From Hyalangium ruber (GTDB lineage: Bacteria > Myxococcota > Myxococcia > Myxococcales > Myxococcaceae): a stretch of DNA of 64,000 nt. The notes below the pieces were generated by a model that made no database searches, was not told where the DNA came from, and saw only the letters and a list, made by a program, of their open reading frames with translations. The stretch spans positions 620,001 through 684,000 of the forward strand of contig NZ_JAXIVS010000004.1 of the NCBI RefSeq assembly GCF_034259325.1. Reading direction: 5' to 3'. Below, piece after piece: positions 1 to 10,150 of the stretch. Each line of letters starts with the position of its first letter. The first letter of the stretch is position 1. The position numbers and the translations under genes were made by a program.

Positions 1-1924
1 TGCTCGCCACCCACGCAGCAACCCGCCCCGTCGTACCGGAGGTGCTGAACGTGTAGAGCCGGTCATTCTCCGCAATGACAGGCGCACCTCGCAGGGTGCC
101 ATTGCTCGCTGCTCGGGCGCTGGGTGCTGTGCTCAGCGGTTGCACCGTGAGGGACAAGAGTTCCTGGGCTGAACTGGTCTCCGCGCCGAAATAGGCGGTG
201 TTGCCAGTGCCAATGGCCAGGTTGAAAACACGGGAGGTAGCCGTCGAGGGATAGGCCACGCTCACACCTCCACCTGAAGTGGCCACCGAGAAGAGCGCTC
301 CCTGCGCTGGATTCTCGCTGCTCGCACCACCGTAGAGGGTGTCGCCCAGGACCGCGAGCCCCCGAGCAAAGTAGGTGGTGCTCTGAGGCCAACCCGCGCG
401 AGGCGTATTGGCGAGCGTGGAGAGATCAAAGCTGGTGACCTTGAAGTCATTGGTCCCATAGAAGACGTTCGAATCCTTGATCACCACCGCGCTACCAGTC
501 GTGGAGGGCGGCACGGATCCGCCAGACGCCTCGACACACTGCTCCGCTAGCACAGCGGTAGGTCTCACTCCGATGATTCGTCCCTGGCTGCCGCTGGCGT
601 TGTAGATGCTGAAGCCCGTCTCGCGGGGCACTCCCAGGATCGATGTCGAGCCCACCGCGACAGCACTAACGAGCGAGCCACTTCCCGAGGGGGTACATTG
701 GGACGCTATCGCGCCACTGCTTCCTCGAATGCCATAGAGGAGCGGGCTCGAACCACTCTTGGCCGTGACGTACACGTACTCTTCGTCTGAAGCGAAAACG
801 CCTACCGCCGGGCTTCCGGTGACATCTCCCGTGGAGGTCTCCCACTTCCGCTTGCCCTCCGGATCAATGGCAACCGTCTTTCCCGTCCCTGTAGTCGTGT
901 TCGTGCCGAAGTAGACGACGCCCTGGGCTCCCACGGCGGGGGTACTGAGGATGTTCGCACTGGCTGCGAAACCCCACTTCCAACGCGTCACCTTCAGCGG
1001 CCGGGTGGCAGTGCCCTCATTGCCTGCGCCATCCTGCCCCTTCACCCGGAGTTCCATCGTGCCTCGGAACGCCCTCATCTCCGGCACCGAGAGGTTCACG
1101 GTCGCGCTGGCACAGAAGGCGGGAGCACCCTCGCAGCCCCCCGCTATCTGCAACGGCACCTCCATCTCCTGCCCGGGAGTGTTTCCAGGCCCGATGCCCA
1201 CCAGGGTCAACGCCACACTGTTCACGGTCTCGGTGGACGAGACCGTCACCACGACGGACTCATCCCTGCGGAATGCCGCCTCGAACCCCGCGGTGAGATC
1301 TCGCTGGTCCGCCTGGGTAGCGCTGGGCTCAGCCCGAGGCGGCGGATTGGAGAGATTGATGGTGAAGGTAGGCGCCACCGAGTCCACCGTCACGGTCACC
1401 GAGCCGCTCACCCCCGCGTCAGTGACGGGGTAAGCCGCGGTCACGGTGAATTGATCCTGAGCCGCAGGCGGCTGCCACGTAATGCTGTAGGTGCCTCCAT
1501 CGCGAGACTGATTCGAGAACGGGCCGATGTCACCACTGTTGACCCGTGTCGCGCCGAAAGAGAGGAATGGCGGCAGCTCCGTCGAAGTCGCGTAGGTGGG
1601 GTTCACCACGAGTTCAGCCACCACCTGTACCGCCCCACCATCCAGAACGGCATTGTTGGTGGGCGACAGGAAGTTCACCCCCGTGAACCGGGCTCGGCAA
1701 CCACTCCGAGTACACGCCTCATACGAGGCACAAGCGAACGAGCAGCCTCCGTCGGTCTCCTCCGGCTCCGTGCCCACCGCGTAGCAGAGCTTCGTGGCTT
1801 GGTCGCACGCCGAACCCTCGCCGCAATCGTTGTTGGTGGAACACTCGATGTCGCCCTCGGCGAGCTTCGTACAACCCGCCAACGTCACCAGCAGCAACCC
1901 GGCGCCCAGGAGTTTGCGTAACAT
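1..1924 (-). CDS. Surface lipoprotein with Cys-rich, Ig-like and PQQ-like repeat regions (partial, 3' end outside window)
   Basis: The frame is open from an ATG at 1924 to the window edge, giving at least 641 codons without a stop. The N-terminus is a lipoprotein signal ending LVTLAGC, with Cys18 as the lipidated residue. A Cys-rich stretch follows (residues about 25-65, of the ECSTNNDCGEGSAC type common in myxobacterial surface proteins), then Ser/Thr/Val-rich Ig-like segments. From about residue 325 there are PQQ-like beta-propeller pieces such as GVVYFGTN, KTVAIDPEGKRKW and NVFYGTNDFKVTSFDL. Such proteins usually sit on the outer membrane; no enzymatic residues are visible and no function is assigned. 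It diverges from the gene starting at 2056 across 131 bp. The C-terminus is not in the window. Confidence 0.8.
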   Translation of the reverse strand, partial: MLRKLLGAGLLLVTLAGCTKLAEGDIECSTNNDCGEGSACDQATKLCYAVGTEPEETDGGCSFACASYEACTRSGCRARFTGVNFLSPTNNAVLDGGAVQVVAELVVNPTYATSTELPPFLSFGATRVNSGDIGPFSNQSRDGGTYSITWQPPAAQDQFTVTAAYPVTDAGVSGSVTVTVDSVAPTFTINLSNPPPRAEPSATQADQRDLTAGFEAAFRRDESVVVTVSSTETVNSVALTLVGIGPGNTPGQEMEVPLQIAGGCEGAPAFCASATVNLSVPEMRAFRGTMELRVKGQDGAGNEGTATRPLKVTRWKWGFAASANILSTPAVGAQGVVYFGTNTTTGTGKTVAIDPEGKRKWETSTGDVTGSPAVGVFASDEEYVYVTAKSGSSPLLYGIRGSSGAIASQCTPSGSGSLVSAVAVGSTSILGVPRETGFSIYNASGSQGRIIGVRPTAVLAEQCVEASGGSVPPSTTGSAVVIKDSNVFYGTNDFKVTSFDLSTLANTPRAGWPQSTTYFARGLAVLGDTLYGGASSENPAQGALFSVATSGGGVSVAYPSTATSRVFNLAIGTGNTAYFGAETSSAQELLSLTVQPLSTAPSARAASNGTLRGAPVIAENDRLYTFSTSGTTGRVAAWVAS

Positions 1925-2055
1925 CAGAGACCTCCCCAAACCTTTTGACGGCCCAGCGCCGGTGGATAGCATGGCCCCCCTGGTCGCGGAAGGTTGCGGC
2001 CGAGCCTTTCCACCCGCTGCCCAACGCTCGACATCCCTCCGGACGAGGGTCTCCC

Positions 2056-3156
2056 ATGGCGAACCGGCTCTCCCATTACGGCCTCCTGCTGGTACTCCCC
2101 AGCCTCCTGCTGGCCTCCACGGCCTCCGCCCAGGCGCCACAGCGCGAACGCGTCGCGCTCCACCCCTGTGTCATCACCGGCGGCAAGAAGGCCGACAACA
2201 CCCAGGAACTCGAGGCCGTCTGCACCACCGCGGCCATCCGCGAGACCATGGACCTCGTTCCCTCCAACGAGGTCACCACCTTCTTCACCGAAGAGGCCTG
2301 CGCCACCGCCAAGGACAAGGCCGCCTGCCTCGCCAAGCTCGCCACGCCTCCCAAGGGCGCCCGCGCCCAGCAGGCCCCAGGCTCGTGCGCCAAGGCCAAG
2401 AACCGCGATGCCTGCCTCGGGCGCCTCGCCACCGCCACCAAGGCCACCCGCACCCTCTACATCACCCTCAACCCCTACACGACCAAGACCACGCGCATCA
2501 CCGGCATCGTGGTGGACACCAAGGGCAAGCGCGTCGAAGACCGCACCATGGAGCTGCCCCGCATCCCCAGCCAGTCTCCACGGGACGTCATCCGCTTCGC
2601 TGTCGCGCAGCTGCTCGAGAAGCTCGAGGTGGCCAAGGCCCCCGTCGCCGACTTCATCCCTCCCTCGCTCACCGGTCAGCCAGACCCCGAGCCCGAGCCC
2701 ATCGCCCAGCGGCCCGTGGCTCCCACGCCCCCGCCTGCCGCGACGCCGGCTCCCCCCGCCATCACCGCCCAGCCGGAGCCCCCCCGTGGGCGCACGTGGA
2801 AGACCCCCGCTGGCATCGCCGGCATGGTCGTGGGTGTCGCGGGCGTTGGCCTCGCGGGCTACCTCGTCAGCAGCTCCAACTCGAAGGCCGATGACTTCAA
2901 CAGTGCCTACGCTGACGGCAAGCGCCCGGCGCAGGCCGACCTGCCGCGCCTGGACCAGCTCCGGGACGACGTGAAATCCCAGCGGAGCACCGCCACCCTC
3001 AGCGCCGGAGTCGGAGGCGCGCTCGCCGTCGGCGGCCTCATCCTCTTCCTGGTGGACCGCCCCTCCTCCGAGGCGACTCCCGCCAAGCCCAAGGCCGGTT
3101 CGGCCCGGATCCTCGCCGGCCCCCGCCAGGTGGGGCTCCTCGTCGTGCTGCCGTAA
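2056..3156 (+). CDS. Secreted protein with signal peptide and two C-terminal membrane segments
   Basis: The product is a 366-aa protein of unknown function. I chose the ATG at 2056 because it gives a clean signal peptide (residues 1-22, cleavage after STASA); the frame stays open further upstream but without signal character. A moderately charged domain with paired cysteines follows (residues 25-195). It resembles the regulator-like N-terminal domains of myxobacterial PEGA/TPR exported proteins, but I cannot name the family. A Pro/Ala-rich linker (about 210-245) leads to two hydrophobic segments (about 255-275 and 318-336). The gene converges on livF with only 7 bp between stop codons. Confidence 0.75.
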   Translation: MANRLSHYGLLLVLPSLLLASTASAQAPQRERVALHPCVITGGKKADNTQELEAVCTTAAIRETMDLVPSNEVTTFFTEEACATAKDKAACLAKLATPPKGARAQQAPGSCAKAKNRDACLGRLATATKATRTLYITLNPYTTKTTRITGIVVDTKGKRVEDRTMELPRIPSQSPRDVIRFAVAQLLEKLEVAKAPVADFIPPSLTGQPDPEPEPIAQRPVAPTPPPAATPAPPAITAQPEPPRGRTWKTPAGIAGMVVGVAGVGLAGYLVSSSNSKADDFNSAYADGKRPAQADLPRLDQLRDDVKSQRSTATLSAGVGGALAVGGLILFLVDRPSSEATPAKPKAGSARILAGPRQVGLLVVLP

Positions 3157-3163
3157 CCGGCGG

Positions 3164-3912
<749 letters not shown>

Positions 3913-3916
<4 letters not shown>

Positions 3917-4785
3917 GCCGCCCCTCCGTGCGTCTCCAGGTAGTTGTCTCCCAGGTACGCCTCGATGACCTTCCGGTCGCTGCGCACCTGCTCCGGCGCA
4001 CCCTTGGCGATGGTCTCCCCGTGGTCCAGCACGGTGATCTTCTCGCAGATGCCCATCACCAGCTTCATGTCGTGCTCGATGACGAGGATGCCCAGCGAGA
4101 ACTCATCCCGCAGCTTGCGGATGAGCACCATCAGGTCCGCCTTCTCGCGGGTGTTCATGCCCGCGGCCGGCTCGTCCAGCAACAGCACCTTGGGCTGAGT
4201 ACCCAGCGCGCGGGCGATCTCCAGCCGCCGCTGCTCGCCGTAGGGCAGGTTGCGCGCCTCCTCGTCCCGGCGGTGCGACAGGCCCATCACCTCCAGCAGG
4301 TGCTCGGCCTGGCGCGTCAGCTCCCGCTCCTCGGCCATGAAGCCAGGAGTGAGCAGCAGCGCCCGCCACCAGTCGCGGTAGTTGAGCGCCGCGCCTCGCA
4401 GCTTCGCCCCGAAGTCCACGCCCTCCACGTGCAGCGCGCCCTGCGCCCGGCACGCCACCTTCACGTTGTCCAACGCGGTGAGCGCGCGGAACAGGCGGAT
4501 GTTCTGGAAGGTGCGCGCGAGCCCCAGGTGGTTGATCTGGTGCGGCAGCCACCCGTTTACCCGCTTGCCCGCGACCCGCACCTCGCCCTGCGTGGGCTTG
4601 TACACGCCCGTCAGCACGTTGAAGGCCGTCGTCTTGCCCGCGCCGTTGGGGCCGATCAGCCCCTGCAGGTCTCCCTGGCGGATGGCCAGGCGGAACTCCG
4701 TCAGGGCGCGCAAGCCGCCGAACTGGATGCTCACCCCATCCGCCTCGAGCAGCGGGGCTCCCGTGGTGTCTGGAGTGGGGCTCAT
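3913..4785 (-). CDS. livG: Branched-chain amino acid type ABC transporter ATP-binding protein LivG
   Basis: This 290-aa ATPase begins at the ATG at 4785, which overlaps the livM stop as ATGA. Walker A is GPNGAGKTT, the signature is LPYGEQRRLEIARALG, and Walker B is VLLLDEPAAGMN, the AAGMN form typical of LivG. The insertion between Q-loop and signature (residues about 105-160) also fits LivG. The same frame stays open upstream into livM in antisense-like codons, but that extension has no domain and is rejected. It works with LivF on the LivH/LivM channel. Confidence 0.93.
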
Positions 4786-5840
4786 TGGATCCCCTTCCGC
4801 CGCCGGGCGATCCAGCGCGGCAGCACGTCCCAGAACTCCCGCGTCCCGAACAGCCCCTGCGGCCGCAGCAGCATCAGCGCCACCAGCAGCAGGCCGTAGA
4901 CCGGCATGCGGATCTGGTCGACCTTCTGCGCCAGGCTGCCCTCCGCGCCCATGGCGGTGAAGGCCGAGCGCAGCGCCTCCGGCAGCAGCGTGAGGAACAC
5001 CGCCGCCACGATGGCACCCGTGGTGGAGCCCAGCCCACCCAGCACCACCATCACGACGATCTCCATCGACTTCACGAAGGTGAAGGAGCCCGGGTTGATG
5101 ATGGGAACGAAGTGCGCGAACAGCCCTCCCGCGATGCCCGCGAAGAACGCGGAGATGACGAAGGCGCGCACCTTGTAACCCGTGGTGTTCACCCCCATGG
5201 CCTCGGCGGCCACCTCGTCCTCGCGGATGGCCCACAGGCTGCGGCCATGGCTGGAGCCGGCGATGCGCCGCGCCACCAGCACCACCAGGAACACCCAGAA
5301 GCCGATCATGGCCAGATTGGACGTCTGGGGGATGCCGGACAGGCCCAGCGCGCGCCCGAACGCGTCCGTGTTCTGCACCACGACGCGGATGATCTCCCCG
5401 AAGCCCAGCGTCACGATGGCCAGGTAGTCGCCGCGCAGCCGCAAGCTGGGCAGGCCCACCAGAAAGCCGCACAGCGCCGCAGCCGAGCCACCCACCAGCA
5501 AGCAGAGCAGCAGGAAGATCTGATCGCTCACCACCACCGGCAGGAAGGAGATGGCCACCTCCTTGAGCGTCAGCGACAGGACGCCGGCCACATAGGCTCC
5601 CACCGCCATGAAGCCCGCGTGGCCGATGGAGAACTGCCCCGTCATGCCGTTCACGATGTTGAGGCTCACCGCGAGGATGACGTTCACCCCGATGATGGAC
5701 AGCAGGTACGTGGCGAAGGGCGAGCCCGACATGCCCCAGTTGAGGAGCAGCAGCACCGGCAACGCCACGAGTACGGGGAGGATGCCCCGGAGCGCCTGCG
5801 GAACGCCGCCCACCGGCGCTGGCACGGAGGAGGTCTCCAT
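4782..5840 (-). CDS. livM: Branched-chain amino acid type ABC transporter permease LivM
   Basis: This is a 352-aa integral membrane permease with about ten hydrophobic segments. It carries the family signatures NGMTGQFSIGHAGFMAVGAY (residues about 63-82) and the EAA-like loop around IREDEVAAEAMGVN, where the ATPases dock. The start ATG at 5840 lies 5 bp after the livH stop. It forms the transmembrane pore with LivH. Length and motifs are normal for LivM. Confidence 0.93.
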   Translation of the reverse strand: METSSVPAPVGGVPQALRGILPVLVALPVLLLLNWGMSGSPFATYLLSIIGVNVILAVSLNIVNGMTGQFSIGHAGFMAVGAYVAGVLSLTLKEVAISFLPVVVSDQIFLLLCLLVGGSAAALCGFLVGLPSLRLRGDYLAIVTLGFGEIIRVVVQNTDAFGRALGLSGIPQTSNLAMIGFWVFLVVLVARRIAGSSHGRSLWAIREDEVAAEAMGVNTTGYKVRAFVISAFFAGIAGGLFAHFVPIINPGSFTFVKSMEIVVMVVLGGLGSTTGAIVAAVFLTLLPEALRSAFTAMGAEGSLAQKVDQIRMPVYGLLLVALMLLRPQGLFGTREFWDVLPRWIARRRKGIQ

Positions 5841-5845
5841 GCGCG

Positions 5846-6766
5846 CTACACCTTCTCCGCCGCGACCCGGCCGAACAGGCCACCGGGCTTCACGAGCAGC
5901 ACGAGGATGAGGATTGCGAAGGCCACCGCGTCACGCCACGTGCTGGCGGCGTAGCCCACCACGAACTCCTCCACCAGCCCCAGCATCAGCGCGCCCACCA
6001 CCGCTCCGGGCACGTGGCCGATGCCGCCAATCACCGCCGCCACGAAGGCCTTGAGGCCCACGTACAGCCCCATCAGCGGCGTCACCGAGGTGTCCTTGAT
6101 GGCGTACAAGAGCCCCGCGCCCGCGGCCAGCGAGCTGCTGATCATGAACGTCACCGCAATCACACGGTCGGTGGGGATGCCCATCAGCGCCGCCACGCGG
6201 TGGTCATAGGAAACCGCCCGCATCGCCCGCCCGAAGCGCGTCTTGAACACCAGGTACTGCAGCCCCACCATCAGCGCCACGGCGATGAGCAGGCTCATCA
6301 CCTGCCAGTTCCACACCACCACGTCGCGGTCGCCGATGATGAGCCACTCGTTGGGCCGGATGACCTCCGGGAAGGCGCGGGGGGCCGCGCCCGGCAGGAA
6401 GCCGATGTCGAGCTGGAAGCCGTACGAGAGCGCGAACGAGATGCCGATGGCGGTGATGAGCGCCGTGAGCCGGGGCTTCTCGCGCAGGGGCCGGTAGGCG
6501 AAGCGCTCGATGATGAAGCCCATGAGCGCGCAGCCCGCCATGGCCACCAGGAAGATGAGCACCACGCCCAGGAACGTCTTCTGGTTCTGCCGCCCCAGCG
6601 TGAACGCCGTGGCGTAGCCCATGTAGACGCCCACCATCATCACATCGCCATGGGCGAAGTTGATGAGCTTGAGGACGCCGTACACCATCGTGTAGCCGAG
6701 CGCGACGAGCGCGTAGATGGTGCCGGCGGCCAGACCGTTGATGAGGTGCTGGAGAAGTTGCGACAT
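5846..6766 (-). CDS. livH: Branched-chain amino acid type ABC transporter permease LivH
   Basis: The product is a 306-aa permease with about eight membrane segments. The N-terminal motif LINGLAAGTIYALVALGYTM followed by GVLKLINFAHGDVMMVG is characteristic of LivH, and the C-terminal half contains the cytoplasmic docking loop (RAVSYDHRVAALMGI). The start ATG at 6766 shares one base with the livK stop (TAATG), which suggests tight coupling. It pairs with LivM. Confidence 0.93.
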   Translation of the reverse strand: MSQLLQHLINGLAAGTIYALVALGYTMVYGVLKLINFAHGDVMMVGVYMGYATAFTLGRQNQKTFLGVVLIFLVAMAGCALMGFIIERFAYRPLREKPRLTALITAIGISFALSYGFQLDIGFLPGAAPRAFPEVIRPNEWLIIGDRDVVVWNWQVMSLLIAVALMVGLQYLVFKTRFGRAMRAVSYDHRVAALMGIPTDRVIAVTFMISSSLAAGAGLLYAIKDTSVTPLMGLYVGLKAFVAAVIGGIGHVPGAVVGALMLGLVEEFVVGYAASTWRDAVAFAILILVLLVKPGGLFGRVAAEKV

Positions 6767-7983
6767 TACGGGTTGACGGTGGTGACGTAGTCCGACTTGC
6801 CGTCCCCGACCTTCAGGACCACGGCGGCCTTCACCGGATTGCGCTTCTCATCCAGCGTGATGGCACCGCCCACGCCCGGGAAGTCCTTCGTCTTGGCGAT
6901 GGTGTCGCGCAGGGCCGGGCCCGAGGTGTCCGGGGCCTTCTTCAGCGCGTCGATGGCCATGTTGGCCGCGTCGTACGCCAGCGCCGCCAGCGCGTCCGGC
7001 ACCGCGCCATAGGCGGCCTTGTAGTCGGCGACGAACTTCTGGATGCGCGGATCCGGGTTGTCCGGCGAGTAGTGGTTGGTGAAGTAGCTGCCCTGGATGG
7101 CGCTGCCGCCCAGCTCGTACAGCTTCTCCGAGTCCCACCCGTCACCGCCCAGCAGCGGCACGTTCAGGCCCAGTTCCTTGGCCTGGCGGGCAATCACACC
7201 CACCTCGCTGTAGTAGCCGGGCACGTAGATGGCCTCGGGCTGGCTCTTCTTGATGGCGGTCAGCTGCGCGCGGTAGTCCGTGTCGCCCTGGCTGAAGCTC
7301 TCGATGGTGGCGATCTTCCCGCCCATCTCGGTGAACTTGCGAGTGAACACGTCCTTGAGCCCGATGGAGTAGGCGCTCTTGTTGTCCTGGAGCACCGCCA
7401 CCTGGGACAGCTTCAGGTTCTCGCGGGCGAACTTCGCCATCACGAAGCCCTGGAACGGGTCGATGAAGCAGGCCCGGAAGATGTAGTCGCCCTTCTCGGT
7501 GACGGTCGGGTTGGTGGAGGAGGGCGTAATCATCGGCACCCCCGCCGCCTGGGCCTTCTCCGCCATGGCCAGCGAGTTGGAGGAGGCCACGTCCCCGAGG
7601 ACGACCAGCACCTTGTCCTGGGTGATGAGGCGGGTGACGGCCTGGGCGGCCTCCTCGGGCTTGCCCTGGGTGTCATAGACGCGCATCGCCAGCTTCTTGT
7701 CCTTCACCCCGCCCGCCTCGTTGGCCTGCTTCACGGCCAGCTCGATGCCGTTGCGGGTGGAGATGCCGAACGTCGCCTGGCCGCCGGTGAGGCTGGTAGC
7801 CACGCCCAGCAGCAGCGTGTTGGCATCCGAGGGGGCCGGAGGGGTGGCCGCGGTGTTGCCCGCGGGCGCCTGCGCGGACTGCTTGCTGGCATCGGTGTCA
7901 GGTGACGCGGGCTGCGTCTTCTTCTCGCAGCCGGCGCTCATGACTGCGAGCGCGGCCAGCAGCATCGGGACGAAACGGCGCAT
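6766..7983 (-). CDS. livK: Branched-chain amino acid type ABC transporter substrate-binding lipoprotein LivK
   Basis: This 405-aa binding protein belongs to the periplasmic-binding-protein type 1 (Peripla_BP_6) fold. The signal ends in a lipobox (VMSAGC, Cys19), followed by a flexible Ser/Ala/Pro-rich tether of about 35 residues. The domain proper starts at LLLGVATSLTGGQATFGIS, with later landmarks VLGDVASSNSLAMAEKAQAA and GDGWDSEKL. It would capture the ligand outside the inner membrane and deliver it to LivHM. It is the first gene of the operon; the 105 bp upstream should hold the promoter, but no convincing -35/-10 pair is visible. Leucine-type ligands are the family default, not proven. 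Confidence 0.9.
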   Translation of the reverse strand: MRRFVPMLLAALAVMSAGCEKKTQPASPDTDASKQSAQAPAGNTAATPPAPSDANTLLLGVATSLTGGQATFGISTRNGIELAVKQANEAGGVKDKKLAMRVYDTQGKPEEAAQAVTRLITQDKVLVVLGDVASSNSLAMAEKAQAAGVPMITPSSTNPTVTEKGDYIFRACFIDPFQGFVMAKFARENLKLSQVAVLQDNKSAYSIGLKDVFTRKFTEMGGKIATIESFSQGDTDYRAQLTAIKKSQPEAIYVPGYYSEVGVIARQAKELGLNVPLLGGDGWDSEKLYELGGSAIQGSYFTNHYSPDNPDPRIQKFVADYKAAYGAVPDALAALAYDAANMAIDALKKAPDTSGPALRDTIAKTKDFPGVGGAITLDEKRNPVKAAVVLKVGDGKSDYVTTVNP

Positions 7984-8088
7984 TGGAGCCTCCCCAGCGG
8001 CAAAAGCTCCGGTCTTCTAGGAGAGGCCGCCATGTGGGTCAAGCGCGCAGCCAGGGCTCCCGGGCGCTTTTCACTCCGGGGCGATGCG

Positions 8089-8781
8089 TCAGGAGTGCAG
8101 CCCGTCCACGGGCCCGTCGTGGAGCACCTCGCCCCGCTCCTCCACCTCGGCCGTCTCCCGGCGCACCGTGGTGCGCACCGAGCGCAGCTCCTCGCGGGTG
8201 GCCTTGGACACCTGCACCTCCTGCCAGATGTGGGTGCTCTTGGTGAACTCCACCCGCTCCTCGCGCAGGGGGATGACGAAGGTGGCCTCCTCGAAGGCCC
8301 CGACTCCGCCCGGCACCGGGGCCCCCTCCACCGCCCGGGCCCTCCCCTCGTCCTCCACCGGCACCCGCTCCACCACCAGCTCCTCGCGGCGCACCGGGAT
8401 GCTGAAGTGCCGCACCTCCGTGCGCACCACCTTGTGGATGCGCAGCTGTCCCACCTCGCGGATGACGGTGTGCGGGTGGGCCTCCTCGTGGGCCAGCTCG
8501 ACGACGATTTCCTGCGGCGCCCCGAACGTCCCCAGCGACACCACCGCCTCGCGCTCCCGCCCCCGGAGCAGCGGCCCGGGGATCATCTCGTCCTTCGTGC
8601 GCCGCAGCCGCACCGCGTCGCCCCTCACCTCGGCCACCTCGTCATACCGGGCGATGAAGTCCCTGGGCAGCAGCAGCCCCTTCTCGATGACGAAGGTGTC
8701 CTCGCCTCGGCGGACCACCGTCCCCAGCCGCTCCCCGTCGGCGGTGTGGACCACCATGCCCTCGCGCACGTCCCAGCTCAT
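8089..8781 (-). CDS. DUF2382/YsnF-like protein with N-terminal PRC-barrel-like domain
   Basis: This 230-aa protein has an N-terminal PRC-barrel/DUF2171-like module (residues 1-65: GMVVHTADGERLGTVV, FVIEKGLLLPRDFIARYDEV). A C-terminal DUF2382 region follows, with the repeated pattern of paired basic/acidic strands (IPVRREELVVERV, IPLREERVEFTKS). DUF2382 proteins (YsnF, AvaK type) are linked to stress responses in other bacteria, but their biochemical role is unclear. I chose the ATG at 8781 because GAGGGGGA lies just upstream; a GTG at 8796 overlapping the previous stop is the alternative. A paralogue lies on the other strand at 9410. Confidence 0.82.
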   Translation of the reverse strand: MSWDVREGMVVHTADGERLGTVVRRGEDTFVIEKGLLLPRDFIARYDEVAEVRGDAVRLRRTKDEMIPGPLLRGREREAVVSLGTFGAPQEIVVELAHEEAHPHTVIREVGQLRIHKVVRTEVRHFSIPVRREELVVERVPVEDEGRARAVEGAPVPGGVGAFEEATFVIPLREERVEFTKSTHIWQEVQVSKATREELRSVRTTVRRETAEVEERGEVLHDGPVDGLHS

Positions 8782-8792
8782 GTCTCCCCCTC

Positions 8793-9164
8793 TCACGCCA
8801 TGTGGGCCACGTCCTCCCGAAGGTGCCAGAGGCGCTCGCGCCCGTTGGGGCCCCGACGAGGCTCCCAGCGCTCATCCTCAGGCTCCTCCTCCGACTCCAC
8901 CGCCGGCACCGCCGCCGCCATGGGCTCCGGGACGGCCGTCTCCTCGCGCTGGGGGGAGTCCTGGCGGAAGTGCCTCCGGGCAATGCCGCCTCCCACCAGC
9001 GCTCCCAGCAGACCCGCCATGCCCCCGAGAGCCACCGGGCCACTCTTCACTCCCAGCAGCCGAGCCGCTCCCAGCACCAGCACCCGCGCGCCGAGCCCTG
9101 CCACGCCGCCCAGAAGCGCCTCCTCCCAGCGCTTCCCGGGTCCGCTCGCCTGCCTGCTCTTCAT
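8793..9164 (-). CDS. Small glycine-rich membrane protein between two DUF2382 genes
   Basis: This 123-aa protein of unknown function starts at the ATG at 9164, preceded by GGGAGGA at 8-nt spacing; an earlier in-frame start at 9197 lacks a ribosome site. Residues about 14-60 hold hydrophobic Gly/Ala/Leu-rich segments (LLGGVAGLGARVLVLGAARLL, GGMAGLLGALVGGGIA), probably one or two membrane passes. An acidic tail follows (VESEEEPEDERW). It is cotranscribed with the DUF2382 gene downstream, with 11 bp between the stop and the chosen start. It may anchor the neighbouring stress proteins, but that is only a guess from context. Confidence 0.68.
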   Translation of the reverse strand: MKSRQASGPGKRWEEALLGGVAGLGARVLVLGAARLLGVKSGPVALGGMAGLLGALVGGGIARRHFRQDSPQREETAVPEPMAAAVPAVESEEEPEDERWEPRRGPNGRERLWHLREDVAHMA

Positions 9165-9409
9165 CGCCGTGTCCTCCCGGACCACGCTTTCGCGCACCGA
9201 ACATTTGGGCTGGGAGCCCCTCGGCGGAAAGCCCAGGCACGCGAGTCCTGTCCTCCACCTCGCGGGGCAGGCGGCCAGGCTCGCGTCCGCTGACAGCGGA
9301 GCAGGCGCACTGCCAAGCCTTCTGGACGACCTCCCGGTGTGGGCTGTCTCAGCGGACGAGAAAACCCACCTTCGAGGGGAAAGGTCTTCTTCACCAAGGA
9401 GGATGGGTC

Positions 9410-10138
9410 ATGTTCGAGCGCGGCCACGTGAAAGAGGGAATGACGGTTCGGAGCATCGACGGGCAGAAGCTCGGCAAGGTCTTTGCCGTGCAGGAAGGAG
9501 AGTTCCTCATCGAAAAGGGGCTGTTCTTCCCCAAGGACTACATCTGTCGTTATTCGGAGATCAGCGACATCCGTGACGGGGAGATCATCCTCCTGCACGG
9601 CATGGAGGGGCTGCGGCGCTTCTCGTTCGACGAGGACAGAGGGGTGCTGGGGCAGAGCGTGGGGACGACGGGGCTGACGGCGAACGCGTCGGCCGCGGGC
9701 GTGGAGCGCCCCCTGGTGAACCAGGACTCGGTGACGGTGCCCATCTACAAGGAGGAGCTGGAAGTCACCAAGCGGGAGAGGCAGGCCGGCGAGGTGCGCA
9801 TCCACAAGGACGTGGTGCAAGAGGAGCGGGAGCTCAGCGTGCCGGTACGCCGCGAGAAGGTACGGGTGGAGCGGCGGGATGTGAAGGACCGGCCGGCGAT
9901 GCACGCCTCCTTCCAGGAGGAGACGGTGGTGGTGCCGCTGCGCGCCGAGGAGGTGGAGGTGCAGAAGCGCGCGGTGGTGGATGAGGAGGTCGTCATCCGC
10001 AAGGACGCCATCGAGGAGGAGCGCCGCGTGGCGGAGACGGTGCGCCGCGAGGAGGTAGACATCCGCAGCGACGGGGACGTGGAGGGCCCGCGCAAGCTGG
10101 ACCTGACGCCGGACGATCCCACCCTGCGCCGCTCCTGA
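9410..10138 (+). CDS. DUF2382/YsnF-like protein with N-terminal PRC-barrel-like domain (second copy)
   Basis: This 242-aa protein starts at the ATG at 9410, behind AAGGAGG (9396-9402, spacing 7). It repeats the architecture of the gene at 8089-8781. The N-terminal module (residues 1-70) contains GMTVRSIDGQKLGKVFAVQ and FLIEKGLFFPKDYICRYSEI. DUF2382 occupies about 105-230, with three charged repeats (IYKEELEVTKRERQAGEVRI, VPVRREKVRVERRDV, VPLRAEEVEVQKRAVVDEEV). The two copies are divergent around a shared 245-bp upstream region and are probably an ancient duplication. Role inferred only as general stress or envelope protection. Confidence 0.85.
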   Translation: MFERGHVKEGMTVRSIDGQKLGKVFAVQEGEFLIEKGLFFPKDYICRYSEISDIRDGEIILLHGMEGLRRFSFDEDRGVLGQSVGTTGLTANASAAGVERPLVNQDSVTVPIYKEELEVTKRERQAGEVRIHKDVVQEERELSVPVRREKVRVERRDVKDRPAMHASFQEETVVVPLRAEEVEVQKRAVVDEEVVIRKDAIEEERRVAETVRREEVDIRSDGDVEGPRKLDLTPDDPTLRRS

Positions 10139-10150
10139 GGCGCGGGGTAC

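Noticed and set aside
4786-5883. An upstream in-frame extension that would make livG a 656-aa protein
   Set aside because: The added 366 residues are Arg/Gly/Ala-rich, lack any domain and lie entirely inside livM. The ATG at 4785 gives a normal LivG and the usual ATGA overlap.
8084-9409. A long plus-strand extension upstream of the DUF2382 gene at 9410
   Set aside because: The extension is Pro/Ser/Arg-rich and antisense to two genes, while 9410 has a strong AAGGAGG at proper spacing and starts directly at the domain.
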